This document shows, one piece after another, positions 57,072-64,000 of a stretch of 64,000 nt of DNA. This DNA is from Streptococcus australis (GTDB lineage Bacteria > Bacillota > Bacilli > Lactobacillales > Streptococcaceae). Position numbers and translations under genes: made by a program. The notes under the pieces are model-generated. The model did not search any database, was not told where the DNA came from, and saw only the letters and a program-made list of their open reading frames with translations. Within the stretch, counting starts at the first letter, position 1, and each line of letters starts with the position of its first letter. Location of the stretch: assembly GCF_015553625.1 (NCBI RefSeq), contig NZ_JADNGY010000004.1, positions 80,713 to 144,712 of the forward strand. The letters run 5' to 3'.

Positions 57072-59417
57072 ATGGAAGAGAAGCGATATAGCGGGCTAAC
57101 GAATGAGCAAGTCCAAAGCCGAATCAGACAAGGCAAACAAAATCGAGTAACCATCACGGCGGAAAAGTCGACGAGAGAGATTGTTTATTCAAATGTCTTT
57201 ACTTATTTCAACCTGGTCTTTGGTATTTTAGCTATCTTATTGGTATTAGTACGGTCTTGGAACAATATGTTATTTGTTCCTATTGTCGTCGTCAACTCCT
57301 TGATCGGGATTGTTCAAGAATTGCGGTCCCGTCGGATTTTGAATAAGATGCGCCTTCTTCAAGTGGAGAAAGCTCGAGTGATTCGTGAGGGAGAACGACT
57401 GGACCTTCCTGTCGACCAGGTGGTAGAGGGGGATGTCGTCTTGTTCCAAGCAGGGGATCAGATCTATGCAGATGCCAAAGTTCTAGACGGTTCGATCATG
57501 GTCGATGAGTCTCAATTAACAGGTGAAGCAGATGAAATCCCTAAAGGAGAGAATCAGAAACTCATGTCAGGAAGTTTTGTCATTTCAGGCCAGGCAGTTG
57601 CTGTCTTGGAACAAGTAGGAGATTCGTCTTATATTAATCAGCTGAGTATCTCCGCAAAAAGAGTCAAGGGACACGAAGAATCTGAAATGGTTCATGCAGT
57701 GGACGGCCTTGTCCGAATGATCGGAATGATTCTCATCCCGATTGGCTTGCTCTTGTTCTTGCAGAGTTATCTAGGAAATCAAGAATCCCTCAAAGTTAGC
57801 ATCACCTCTATGGTCGGTGCCATCATTGGGATGATCCCAGAGGGACTCTACCTCTTAATGACTCTGGCCTTGGTGCTAGGAGCAACCCGTTTAGCCCTTC
57901 AAAAGGTCCTGCTCAATAGTATGAAGGGGATTGAAACCCTATCCCGTATCGACGTCCTCTGTCTAGACAAGACGGGAACAATTACCGAACACAGGATGCA
58001 GGTAAGTGAGCTCCTCCCCTTGGCACTAGCTGAAAAAGAAGGCAAAGAAATATTAAGTCACTATCTCCAAGCAAGTGAAGATCAAAATGATACCATTACG
58101 GCCATTCGCAAGTCTCACTCCGTCCAACCCGCCCAAGTATGGCCCGTTCAAGACCGCCTTCCTTTTTCATCTAAGAAGAAATTCGGGGGACTTCAGTTCC
58201 AAGAAGGGATCTACCTGTTAGGGGCGCCGGATGTCTTGCTCAGAGATGATCTCCATGCTTACCAAGAAGTGTGGCAACGAGAGATTGAACGAGGAGCGCG
58301 TGTCCTTATTTTGGGGCATTACCAGGGGGAGCAGTTGACGGAAGTATTAGAAGCTCCAGTCCTTCCCCTTCTAGCCATAGTCTTGGAGAATCCTGTTCGG
58401 TCGACTGCTCCTGAAACCTTCGCCTATTTCCAAAAACAAGGGGTGACCATCAAGGTTATTTCAGGGGATCATCCTGTTACAGTTGCTGCCGTTGCTCAAA
58501 AAGCAGGTATTCCAGATGCGGATCGGGTCGTAGATGCGAGTCAGCTCAAGACGCGTGAGGAGATGGTAGAGGCAGCCAGGACCTACACCGTCTTTGGACG
58601 AGTTAGTCCAGAACAAAAACAAATCCTCGTAGAGAGCTTGCAGGCGGATGGTCATAAGGTTGGCATGACAGGAGATGGGGTCAATGATATCCTCGCTATG
58701 AAAAAGGCTGATTGTAGTATTGCCATGAATACGGGACATGATGCGACCAAAAAGGTGGCCCAGGTTGTGCTTTTAGATTCGGACTTTTCTCACATGCCAT
58801 CTATTGTGGATGAAGGTCGCCGAGTGGTCAACAATATTCAACGTTCTGCGAGTCTCTTTTTGGTCAAGAATATTTTTTCAATTTTATTGGCTATTTTGGC
58901 CATTCTCTTTAGTTTCACCTATCCCATCCAGGCTTCTCAGATGTCCTTGATCAGTGGATTTACCATTGGAATCCCAGGTTTCTTGCTGGCCTTGGAGAAG
59001 AATCGTGCCCGGATAGAAGGAGACTTTATTGAAACCGTGATAGAGCAAGCTCTTCCAGCTGCCTTGACCAATCTCATATCAGTCCTTTTCCTTGTGGTTC
59101 TGGGTCCTTTCCTTGCATTAAGTCAGGGAGAAATTTCGACCATCTCTATCTACTTGCTGGCATTGATTGGCTTTACAAAAGTATACCAACTCAGCCTTCC
59201 CTTTAATCATGTAAAATTGGGCATCATCCTTCTGAATATAGCTGGATTTTACCTGTCGGTTTTTGTATTTTCTTCCATTTTTAATCTCAGCCATCTTCAT
59301 CTGACTGGCTGGATCATGACCCTTGTCCTAGGACTGGTCATGGAAGGAGTCTTATGGTTGATGAATCGTCTTATTTATTCCATAGTGACCCATCTGCATA
59401 AGTCCAGAAACAAATAG
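57072..59417 (+). CDS. P-type cation-transporting ATPase, specificity unknown
   Basis: HAD-IC P-type ATPase of 781 residues with phosphorylation motif CLDKTGTITEH, hinge GMTGDGVNDILAMKKADCS and about ten transmembrane helices. Two departures from the common pattern: the actuator loop reads LTGEADE, with Ala where TGES has Ser, and the hinge ends NDILAM rather than NDAPAL. Both recur, as far as I recall, in a lactic-acid-bacterial subgroup of unknown cation specificity. The membrane segment IIGMIPEGLYLLM holds the usual PEG/PEGL ion-binding kink. Only a weak ribosome site (AAAGAAG) precedes the ATG. Confidence 0.85.
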   Translation: MEEKRYSGLTNEQVQSRIRQGKQNRVTITAEKSTREIVYSNVFTYFNLVFGILAILLVLVRSWNNMLFVPIVVVNSLIGIVQELRSRRILNKMRLLQVEKARVIREGERLDLPVDQVVEGDVVLFQAGDQIYADAKVLDGSIMVDESQLTGEADEIPKGENQKLMSGSFVISGQAVAVLEQVGDSSYINQLSISAKRVKGHEESEMVHAVDGLVRMIGMILIPIGLLLFLQSYLGNQESLKVSITSMVGAIIGMIPEGLYLLMTLALVLGATRLALQKVLLNSMKGIETLSRIDVLCLDKTGTITEHRMQVSELLPLALAEKEGKEILSHYLQASEDQNDTITAIRKSHSVQPAQVWPVQDRLPFSSKKKFGGLQFQEGIYLLGAPDVLLRDDLHAYQEVWQREIERGARVLILGHYQGEQLTEVLEAPVLPLLAIVLENPVRSTAPETFAYFQKQGVTIKVISGDHPVTVAAVAQKAGIPDADRVVDASQLKTREEMVEAARTYTVFGRVSPEQKQILVESLQADGHKVGMTGDGVNDILAMKKADCSIAMNTGHDATKKVAQVVLLDSDFSHMPSIVDEGRRVVNNIQRSASLFLVKNIFSILLAILAILFSFTYPIQASQMSLISGFTIGIPGFLLALEKNRARIEGDFIETVIEQALPAALTNLISVLFLVVLGPFLALSQGEISTISIYLLALIGFTKVYQLSLPFNHVKLGIILLNIAGFYLSVFVFSSIFNLSHLHLTGWIMTLVLGLVMEGVLWLMNRLIYSIVTHLHKSRNK

Positions 59418-59459
59418 AAAAACGGTATGAACTATGATTTTAGTTCATACCGTTTTATT
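59418..59459. terminator. Bidirectional terminator between the P-ATPase and DUF3397 genes
   Basis: AAAACGGTATGAACTA and TAGTTCATACCGTTTT form a perfect 16-bp stem with A and T flanks. Confidence 0.9.
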
Positions 59460-59470
59460 GTTGCTATAGA

Positions 59471-59815
59471 TCAGATGAAGAGACTGATCGTCATAATGAG
59501 GTAAAGGAAGAAGGTAATGAGGAAGCCTGCTCGCCAAAAGTACTTAAAAAATTTCGGATAGTAAAAACTACGTCTCTTTTTCAAAAAATAAATGGTTAAG
59601 CCAATAGCTAAAAGGGACAAGGCCAATAACAATTGTGGCAACAAATTATGATAGTAAGCCGCATCTGAAATTAAATAGTATTCTAGCGCAAAAAGAGGAA
59701 AAGCCAGGTCGGCAAAATTCCAACCATATCGACGCAGTTTAAAGACTCGAATAATAATCCCACTGAGAATCAGGGTCAAAAAAATAAATACAAGGGAAGC
59801 AACTTTTATTAACAT
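59471..59815 (-). CDS. DUF3397 family membrane protein
   Basis: A 114-residue protein with four predicted transmembrane helices (about 4-22, 35-55, 60-78, 92-112) separated by short basic loops. It belongs to the small Firmicute DUF3397 family, unknown function, often found next to rplK in streptococci. No signal peptide or catalytic motif. Confidence 0.78.
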   Translation of the reverse strand: MLIKVASLVFIFLTLILSGIIIRVFKLRRYGWNFADLAFPLFALEYYLISDAAYYHNLLPQLLLALSLLAIGLTIYFLKKRRSFYYPKFFKYFWRAGFLITFFLYLIMTISLFI

Positions 59816-59868
59816 ACCTCCATTTTATCACAAAAGTAAAAAAAGTGTGATGGAAATGAAATTTTTTC

Positions 59869-59896
59869 TTGCATTCGGAAGAAAATAGTGTATAAT
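59869..59896 (+). promoter_or_regulatory. rplK-rplA promoter
   Basis: TTGCAT (59869-59874), a 16-base spacer and TATAAT (59891-59896); start near 59903. Confidence 0.75.
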
Positions 59897-59919
59897 AGAA
59901 AGGTATGCGCAGAGCATAC

Positions 59920-59960
59920 TTGTGGGAGGTAAAAATCTGTAATTACCGCCAAAACCACAA
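59920..59960 (+). promoter_or_regulatory. Candidate ribosomal protein L1 target upstream of rplK
   Basis: The stem TTGTGG (59920-59925)/CCACAA (59955-59960) encloses GGAGGTAAAAATC and GGTAA/TTACC, the bulged GGGAG arrangement of L1-binding mRNA sites. A small GTATGC/GCATAC hairpin precedes it at 59903-59919. L1 is encoded downstream in the same operon, so feedback is expected. Confidence 0.65.
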
Positions 59961-59975
59961 AGGAGGATTTAAGAA

Positions 59976-60401
59976 ATGGCTAAAAAAGTCGAAAAACTTG
60001 TAAAATTGCAAATCCCTGCTGGTAAAGCTACTCCAGCTCCACCGGTTGGACCAGCACTTGGTCAAGCAGGTATCAACATCATGGGATTCACTAAAGAGTT
60101 TAACGCTCGTACAGCTGACCAAGCTGGTATGATTATCCCAGTTGTGATCACTGTTTATGAAGATAAATCATTTGATTTCGTTACAAAAACACCACCAGCT
60201 GCTGTTCTTTTGAAAAAAGCTGCAGGTGTTGAAAAAGGATCAGGTACACCTAACAAAACGAAAGTTGCAACAGTTACTCGTGCACAAGTACAAGAAATTG
60301 CTGAAACTAAGATGCCAGATTTGAACGCTGCAAACATTGAGTCTGCAATGCGTATGATCGAAGGTACTGCTCGTTCTATGGGATTCACTGTTACTGACTA
60401 A
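59976..60401 (+). CDS. rplK: 50S ribosomal protein L11
   Basis: Ribosomal stalk-base protein of 141 residues, typical length, beginning [30 protein letters not shown] by span and ending [11 protein letters not shown]. It binds the GTPase centre of 23S rRNA and stringent-response factor RelA. AGGAGG precedes the ATG. Strong codon bias. Confidence 0.98.
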   Translation: MAKKVEKLVKLQIPAGKATPAPPVGPALGQAGINIMGFTKEFNARTADQAGMIIPVVITVYEDKSFDFVTKTPPAAVLLKKAAGVEKGSGTPNKTKVATVTRAQVQEIAETKMPDLNAANIESAMRMIEGTARSMGFTVTD

Positions 60402-60451
60402 TTGTAACAATCCTATTTGCCCGCAATACACTTGATCATGAGACGAGTGAC

Positions 60452-60478
60452 GTGGGAGATGAAAATCGATATGACCAC
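60452..60478 (+). promoter_or_regulatory. Second candidate L1 target, between rplK and rplA
   Basis: GTGGGAGATGAAAATC closed by GTGG (60452-60455) and CCAC (60475-60478) resembles the upstream site at 59920-59960. It lies 21 bases before the rplA start. Confidence 0.55.
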
Positions 60479-60498
60479 ATTACAAGGAGAAAGATAAA

Positions 60499-61188
60499 AT
60501 GGCTAAAAAAAGCAAACAACTTCGTGCTGCACTTGAAAAAATCGACAGCACAAAAGCATACAGCGTAGAAGAAGCTGTAGCTCTTGCAAAAGAAACTAAC
60601 TTTGCAAAATTTGACGCAACTGTAGAAGTTGCTTATAACTTGAACATCGACGTGAAAAAAGCTGACCAACAAATCCGTGGTGCAATGGTATTGCCAAACG
60701 GAACTGGTAAAACTGCTCGCGTTCTTGTATTTGCACGTGGTGCAAAAGCTGAAGAAGCAAAAGCTGCTGGTGCAGACTTCGTAGGTGAAGATGACCTTGT
60801 TGCGAAAATCAACGATGGTTGGTTGGACTTCGACGTAGTTATCGCTACACCTGACATGATGGCTCTTGTTGGACGTCTTGGACGTGTCCTTGGACCACGT
60901 AACTTGATGCCAAACCCTAAAACTGGTACTGTAACAATGGATGTTGCTAAAGCAGTTGAAGAGTCTAAAGGTGGTAAAATCACTTACCGTGCAGACCGTG
61001 CAGGTATCGTTCAAGCCATCATCGGTAAAGTGTCATTTGACGCTGATAAATTGGTTGAAAACTTCAAAGCTTTCAACGATGTTATCCAAAAAGCAAAACC
61101 AGCTACAGCTAAAGGTACTTACGTAACTAGCTTGACTTTGACTACAACTCAAGGTCCTGGTATCAAAGTGGATGTTAACTCACTTTAA
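60499..61188 (+). CDS. rplA: 50S ribosomal protein L1
   Basis: rRNA-binding protein of the L1 stalk, 229 residues, full length; marker sequences are [39 protein letters not shown] by span (about 120-145) and [14 protein letters not shown] at the end. It doubles as translational repressor of its own operon in many bacteria. Terminator follows. Confidence 0.98.
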   Translation: MAKKSKQLRAALEKIDSTKAYSVEEAVALAKETNFAKFDATVEVAYNLNIDVKKADQQIRGAMVLPNGTGKTARVLVFARGAKAEEAKAAGADFVGEDDLVAKINDGWLDFDVVIATPDMMALVGRLGRVLGPRNLMPNPKTGTVTMDVAKAVEESKGGKITYRADRAGIVQAIIGKVSFDADKLVENFKAFNDVIQKAKPATAKGTYVTSLTLTTTQGPGIKVDVNSL

Positions 61189-61197
61189 TTAGAAATC

Positions 61198-61223
61198 AAA
61201 GCTACCTTCGGGTAGCTTTTTTT
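61198..61223 (+). terminator. rplA terminator
   Basis: AAAGCTACC and GGTAGCTTT around TTCG, then a long T-run. Confidence 0.9.
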
Positions 61224-61284
61224 CTTTTTTTGAATGATTTAGAAGGTTCTACCTTGATGATAAATTCAATAGATATTAAAACGC

Positions 61285-61312
61285 TTGCATAAGTACAGGA
61301 AAAGGGTATAAT
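61285..61312 (+). promoter_or_regulatory. Promoter of the large adhesin gene
   Basis: TTGCAT (61285-61290), a 16-base spacer and TATAAT (61307-61312); about 25 nt of leader with AAAGGAG before the ATG. Confidence 0.75.
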
Positions 61313-61343
61313 ATAGTTGAAAAACTAAAAAAAGGAGAATCAA

Positions 61344-64000
61344 ATGATTTTTAAACGTTCAAACGGAGAATTCCGTGAAACTGATCGAGTGACTCGTTTC
61401 AAATTGATCAAGTCGGGTAAGAACTGGTTGCGTGCAGCCACTTCAAATTTTGGTTTGCTCAAAGTGATCCGAGGTCAAGTCGAAGAGACTGTTGTTGCTG
61501 AGGTTCGTGAAGATGCTGTTTCTGCTAAGAGCCGTCACCTCTTAAAAGGGATCGTAGTGGCAGCAGCAGTTCTAAGTGCTACTACAGTTGCAAATACTAC
61601 GTTTGCGGATGAAGTAGGAAACGAAGTAGTTTCTTCCTCTACAGCAGTGAGTGCTCCATCCGTTTCAACTGAAGCAGCTTCTAAAGAAGTCTCAGCCCCT
61701 CAAAATGAAAGTGCTGTAGCATCGGATGATAAAGCTATTTTGGAACAAAATGCTTCTGAGGCTGCATTATTGAATCAGATAGCAGAAAAATATGCTTCCA
61801 ATCATCAAAATGCAGAACAGAAAGCTGCTATCAAAGAGGCTGTTGCAAAAGTTCAAGCTGAATTGCCAGCAAAAGAAGCTTCGACCAATTCTGGTGAGAA
61901 TGCTCCATCATATGCTGAGCAACGATCACGCTTGAACAAGTCAGTAGATGACATGATGGAAACCTTGAAGGCGGCAGGTTTCAATGGAAACACAACCGTT
62001 AATGGTGCACCTGCAATTTCTGCTCAGTTGGATGCTCTTTCAACTTCAACTACTCTGACAGCACCATCTGTTTCTCCAATAATGGATGAACCAAATGGAG
62101 CTTCAATTGAGGATCCAGCATGGAACAATACAAATTATCAATTGGATCCAAATGCAGATCGCTATACTTATTCTATTTGGGATCTTCAAAACTGGCAAGG
62201 TGCAGCTAATCAAGGTGGTGTTACCTATAACAATGGTGGCTATTATGTAACCTTCTCAGTAGATCGCTCTACTGTAGGAACGACACAGACGCCAACTGTT
62301 CACGCTCGTTTAGTAGAAAAAGCTACTGGCAAAGAAGTAGAAACATTGGATATGACTGCCAATTCAACGTTCCAATTTAGCACCTTGGTGAAAGAAAATC
62401 CTACTTATGCCCCACAATTTGATTATACTACTGGGGAATCTTCGCAAATCCTAGGAACTTGGACCAATAACCGTGAAGCTGGTCCAACTTCTGATGATAA
62501 ATATAAACACCACATTCTTCAAATTCGTGATACGGTTAAACCAGGAAATGTTGGAGAAACAAAACCAAATGTTCAAACAGTTATCCCAATTGAAAAAGTA
62601 ACCCATACTACCCACTATAAAGTAGAAGGTACGAATAAAGAATTAGCTTCCTACAGCCAGACAGGTATTGAAAGCCAAGACTACAAGGCATCTAATCCGC
62701 GTTCATTTGAAGGCTACGAGTTCGTACGTACGGATGCTGAAAAGGATATGGCAGGTTCTCTAGGTGGTGTCGGAGCTAAATACCTAGAACTCCAAGGTGG
62801 ACGTGCTCACTACTATGTCAAACGGATTGTAGAGCAAGTCGATAAAGACGGTACATCAGTTGTCAAATTGTACGCTTTAGACCCATCAAAAGTGGCATCG
62901 TATAATCCATCTACAGATGTAAATACGCTTGACTTAACCAACTATACACTATTGTATACCTCAGATCCGGTTAAGCCAGGAGCTAAGCCAACACCTGCTG
63001 GAACAGCAACTGAACCTAAAGAGGTCGGATATGTTGACAGTAAGGATGGAAAATACCATCTTAAAGTAGCAACTTATACGGATGGTGGAAATGGGAATGT
63101 GCGCTTGAGTGGTTGGTTCAACAAGGCCACTGGGGATGCCTTTACAGATTCACCACAGTTTTCAGCAGATGTCGATCCCGTTCGAAACAATACTTCCAAT
63201 ATCATTGGTGGGAACACACCAGGAGATAAAGCGTCTGGATATCCATCATTCTTTAATAACTATTCTCTTCCATCCATTAAAGAAATTTCTACCGATGTAA
63301 CGCACTATTACCGTAAAACAGATGCTACAGGTAATGTTTACGTGCATTATCAAGATACAGAAGGTAAGACTATTAAGCCAGATGTAACCGATGAAAAAGC
63401 TCAACCAGTTAATAAGGCCTACGATACAGTTGTAGACAATCGTCCAAACGAGATTAAATTCGAAGGTAAGACTTACGAGTTGGTCCCAGCTGGTAACTAC
63501 ACTGTAGGTGAAGTTGATGACCAAGGACATCTTACATCATCAGACCCAACAACGGGTGCAGTTGCTAGAGAGGATAAGAATGTAACTTACATCTACAAAC
63601 TTAAAGTAGGTGAAGTTGTTATTACTTATGTAGACGAAAACGGTAAAGAGATTCAAAAACCTCGTCAAGATACACCAAATTCACCATATGATACACCATA
63701 TGACACTACTGAGGAAGGTGAAAAACCTAACTTCATCAAGGCAGAAGATGGTAAGACATATAAGATTGTACCAAAAGGTGATTATCCTGTAGGTAAGGTT
63801 GATGAAAATGGTCACCTTGAATCATCTGATCCAGTTTCAGGTAAGGTTGATAAACCAAGATCAACCATCACTTATGTCTATAAAGAAGTGAATGGAAGTG
63901 TCTATGTACACTATAAAGATACGGAAGGAAATGAGCTTAAAACTTCTGTAACTGATATGGATAAAGAACCAGTTGATTCAGCTTACGACACAGTAGTAGA
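61344..64000 (+). CDS. Large surface adhesin with Fap1-like signal and MucBP-like repeats (continues beyond the right edge)
   Basis: At least 885 residues are visible without a stop. The N-terminus, MIFKRSNGEFRETDRVTR followed by FKLIKSGKNWLRAATSNFG, is the long KxYKxGKxW signal seen on serine-rich adhesins such as Fap1, GspB and SrpA. The hydrophobic core (KGIVVAAAVLSATTVAN) comes after about 70 residues, with cleavage probable after TTFADE. A Ser/Ala/Glu-rich region (about 95-200) and a possible ligand-binding region (about 250-650, including IWDLQNWQGAANQGG) follow. From 63330 come alternating MucBP-like modules (VYVHYQDTEGKTI and VVITYVDENGKEI types). Wall anchor, if any, is outside the window. 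No accessory SecA2/SecY2 genes are visible, so its export route is open. Confidence 0.85.
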   Translation, partial: MIFKRSNGEFRETDRVTRFKLIKSGKNWLRAATSNFGLLKVIRGQVEETVVAEVREDAVSAKSRHLLKGIVVAAAVLSATTVANTTFADEVGNEVVSSSTAVSAPSVSTEAASKEVSAPQNESAVASDDKAILEQNASEAALLNQIAEKYASNHQNAEQKAAIKEAVAKVQAELPAKEASTNSGENAPSYAEQRSRLNKSVDDMMETLKAAGFNGNTTVNGAPAISAQLDALSTSTTLTAPSVSPIMDEPNGASIEDPAWNNTNYQLDPNADRYTYSIWDLQNWQGAANQGGVTYNNGGYYVTFSVDRSTVGTTQTPTVHARLVEKATGKEVETLDMTANSTFQFSTLVKENPTYAPQFDYTTGESSQILGTWTNNREAGPTSDDKYKHHILQIRDTVKPGNVGETKPNVQTVIPIEKVTHTTHYKVEGTNKELASYSQTGIESQDYKASNPRSFEGYEFVRTDAEKDMAGSLGGVGAKYLELQGGRAHYYVKRIVEQVDKDGTSVVKLYALDPSKVASYNPSTDVNTLDLTNYTLLYTSDPVKPGAKPTPAGTATEPKEVGYVDSKDGKYHLKVATYTDGGNGNVRLSGWFNKATGDAFTDSPQFSADVDPVRNNTSNIIGGNTPGDKASGYPSFFNNYSLPSIKEISTDVTHYYRKTDATGNVYVHYQDTEGKTIKPDVTDEKAQPVNKAYDTVVDNRPNEIKFEGKTYELVPAGNYTVGEVDDQGHLTSSDPTTGAVAREDKNVTYIYKLKVGEVVITYVDENGKEIQKPRQDTPNSPYDTPYDTTEEGEKPNFIKAEDGKTYKIVPKGDYPVGKVDENGHLESSDPVSGKVDKPRSTITYVYKEVNGSVYVHYKDTEGNELKTSVTDMDKEPVDSAYDTVV
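63330..64000 (+). repeat. Alternating approximately 94-residue A/B modules in the adhesin
   Basis: Module A1 starts at 63330 (GNVYVHYQDTEG), B1 at 63609 (GEVVITYVDENG) and A2 at 63894 (GSVYVHYKDTEG). A and B share YDTxY/AYDT, KFEGKTYELVP/KAEDGKTYKIVP, VGEVD/VGKVDENGHL, SSDP and TYIYK/TYVYK ends, giving periods of 279 and 285 bp. Confidence 0.8.

Overview
The window is chromosomal DNA of an oral Streptococcus, most likely of the sanguinis/parasanguinis type. That placement is an inference from gene content and order: trkAH, ribU, liv-clpP-upp, tmk-holB-yabA-rsmI, the slrA/ABC-F pair, and a long KxYKxGKxW-type adhesin signal like that of Fap1. Most of it is ordinary core genome. There is no rRNA, tRNA, CRISPR array, prophage or intact IS. 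The accessory parts are a tandem duplication with an IS/MITE remnant (14.1-16.6 kb), a giant cell-wall alpha-L-fucosidase beside a treR relic (19.7-25.1 kb), two copies of a 175-bp structured repeat, and a large adhesin cut by the right edge.

Layout: 0-2.2 kb trkH/trkA (minus); 2.3-3.0 kb a structured leader RNA and trmL; 3.1-5.0 kb FMN riboswitch, ribU, a PAP2 phosphatase and a small MGMT-fold protein; 5.0-8.8 kb the tRNA-modification pair ytqA/mnmM, a coiled-coil protein and a CPA1 antiporter; 8.9-14.0 kb an ABC ATPase, an AI-2E-type permease, an Mga/AtxA-type regulator and a CNNM/CBS protein; 14.1-16.6 kb two paralogous Pro/Gln-rich membrane proteins; 16.6-19.7 kb a trpXYZ-type ABC importer behind an elaborate attenuator; 19.7-24.6 kb the fucosidase; 25.3-34.1 kb pflA, ppaC, a C92-type amidase, DUF1803, murE, ytgP and two PLP sulfur-amino-acid enzymes; 34.1-37.2 kb an M-box and mgtA; 37.3-44.7 kb upp, clpP, ylbG, livJHMGF and a CBS/ACT protein; 44.8-51.6 kb yitT, tmk-holB-yabA-rsmI, GNAT, ogt, an Spx/ArsC-like protein and an ABC-F ATPase; 51.6-59.8 kb slrA, two unknowns, ftsK, a VOC protein, a P-type ATPase and DUF3397; 59.9-61.2 kb rplK-rplA; 61.3 kb to the edge the adhesin.

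The most interesting material is regulatory RNA. (1) The trpXYZ-type operon has a leader of about 300 nt. It encodes a 19-residue peptide ending in a Phe/Tyr cluster, followed by seven segments in which each can pair with the next (8, 16, 11, 11, 9 and 11 bp), ending in a perfect intrinsic terminator. This reads as a ribosome-stalling attenuator rather than a T-box. (2) mgtA has a Mg2+ M-box with its own terminator. Downstream lies a 24-codon leader ORF rich in Asp, Glu, Pro and His near its N-terminus, and two mutually exclusive hairpins, one of which hides the mgtA Shine-Dalgarno. This resembles the enterobacterial MgtL logic but acts at translation. (3) Promoters are nested inside the terminator of the preceding gene at least twice; in one case the predicted mRNA of ytqA is leaderless.

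Operators recognisable by eye are a CtsR box at clpP, a CodY box at livJ, cre sites at the fucosidase and (weaker) pflA, and two L1-type mRNA targets in rplK-rplA. All functional statements come from reading motifs and family resemblance; no database search or folding program was run.
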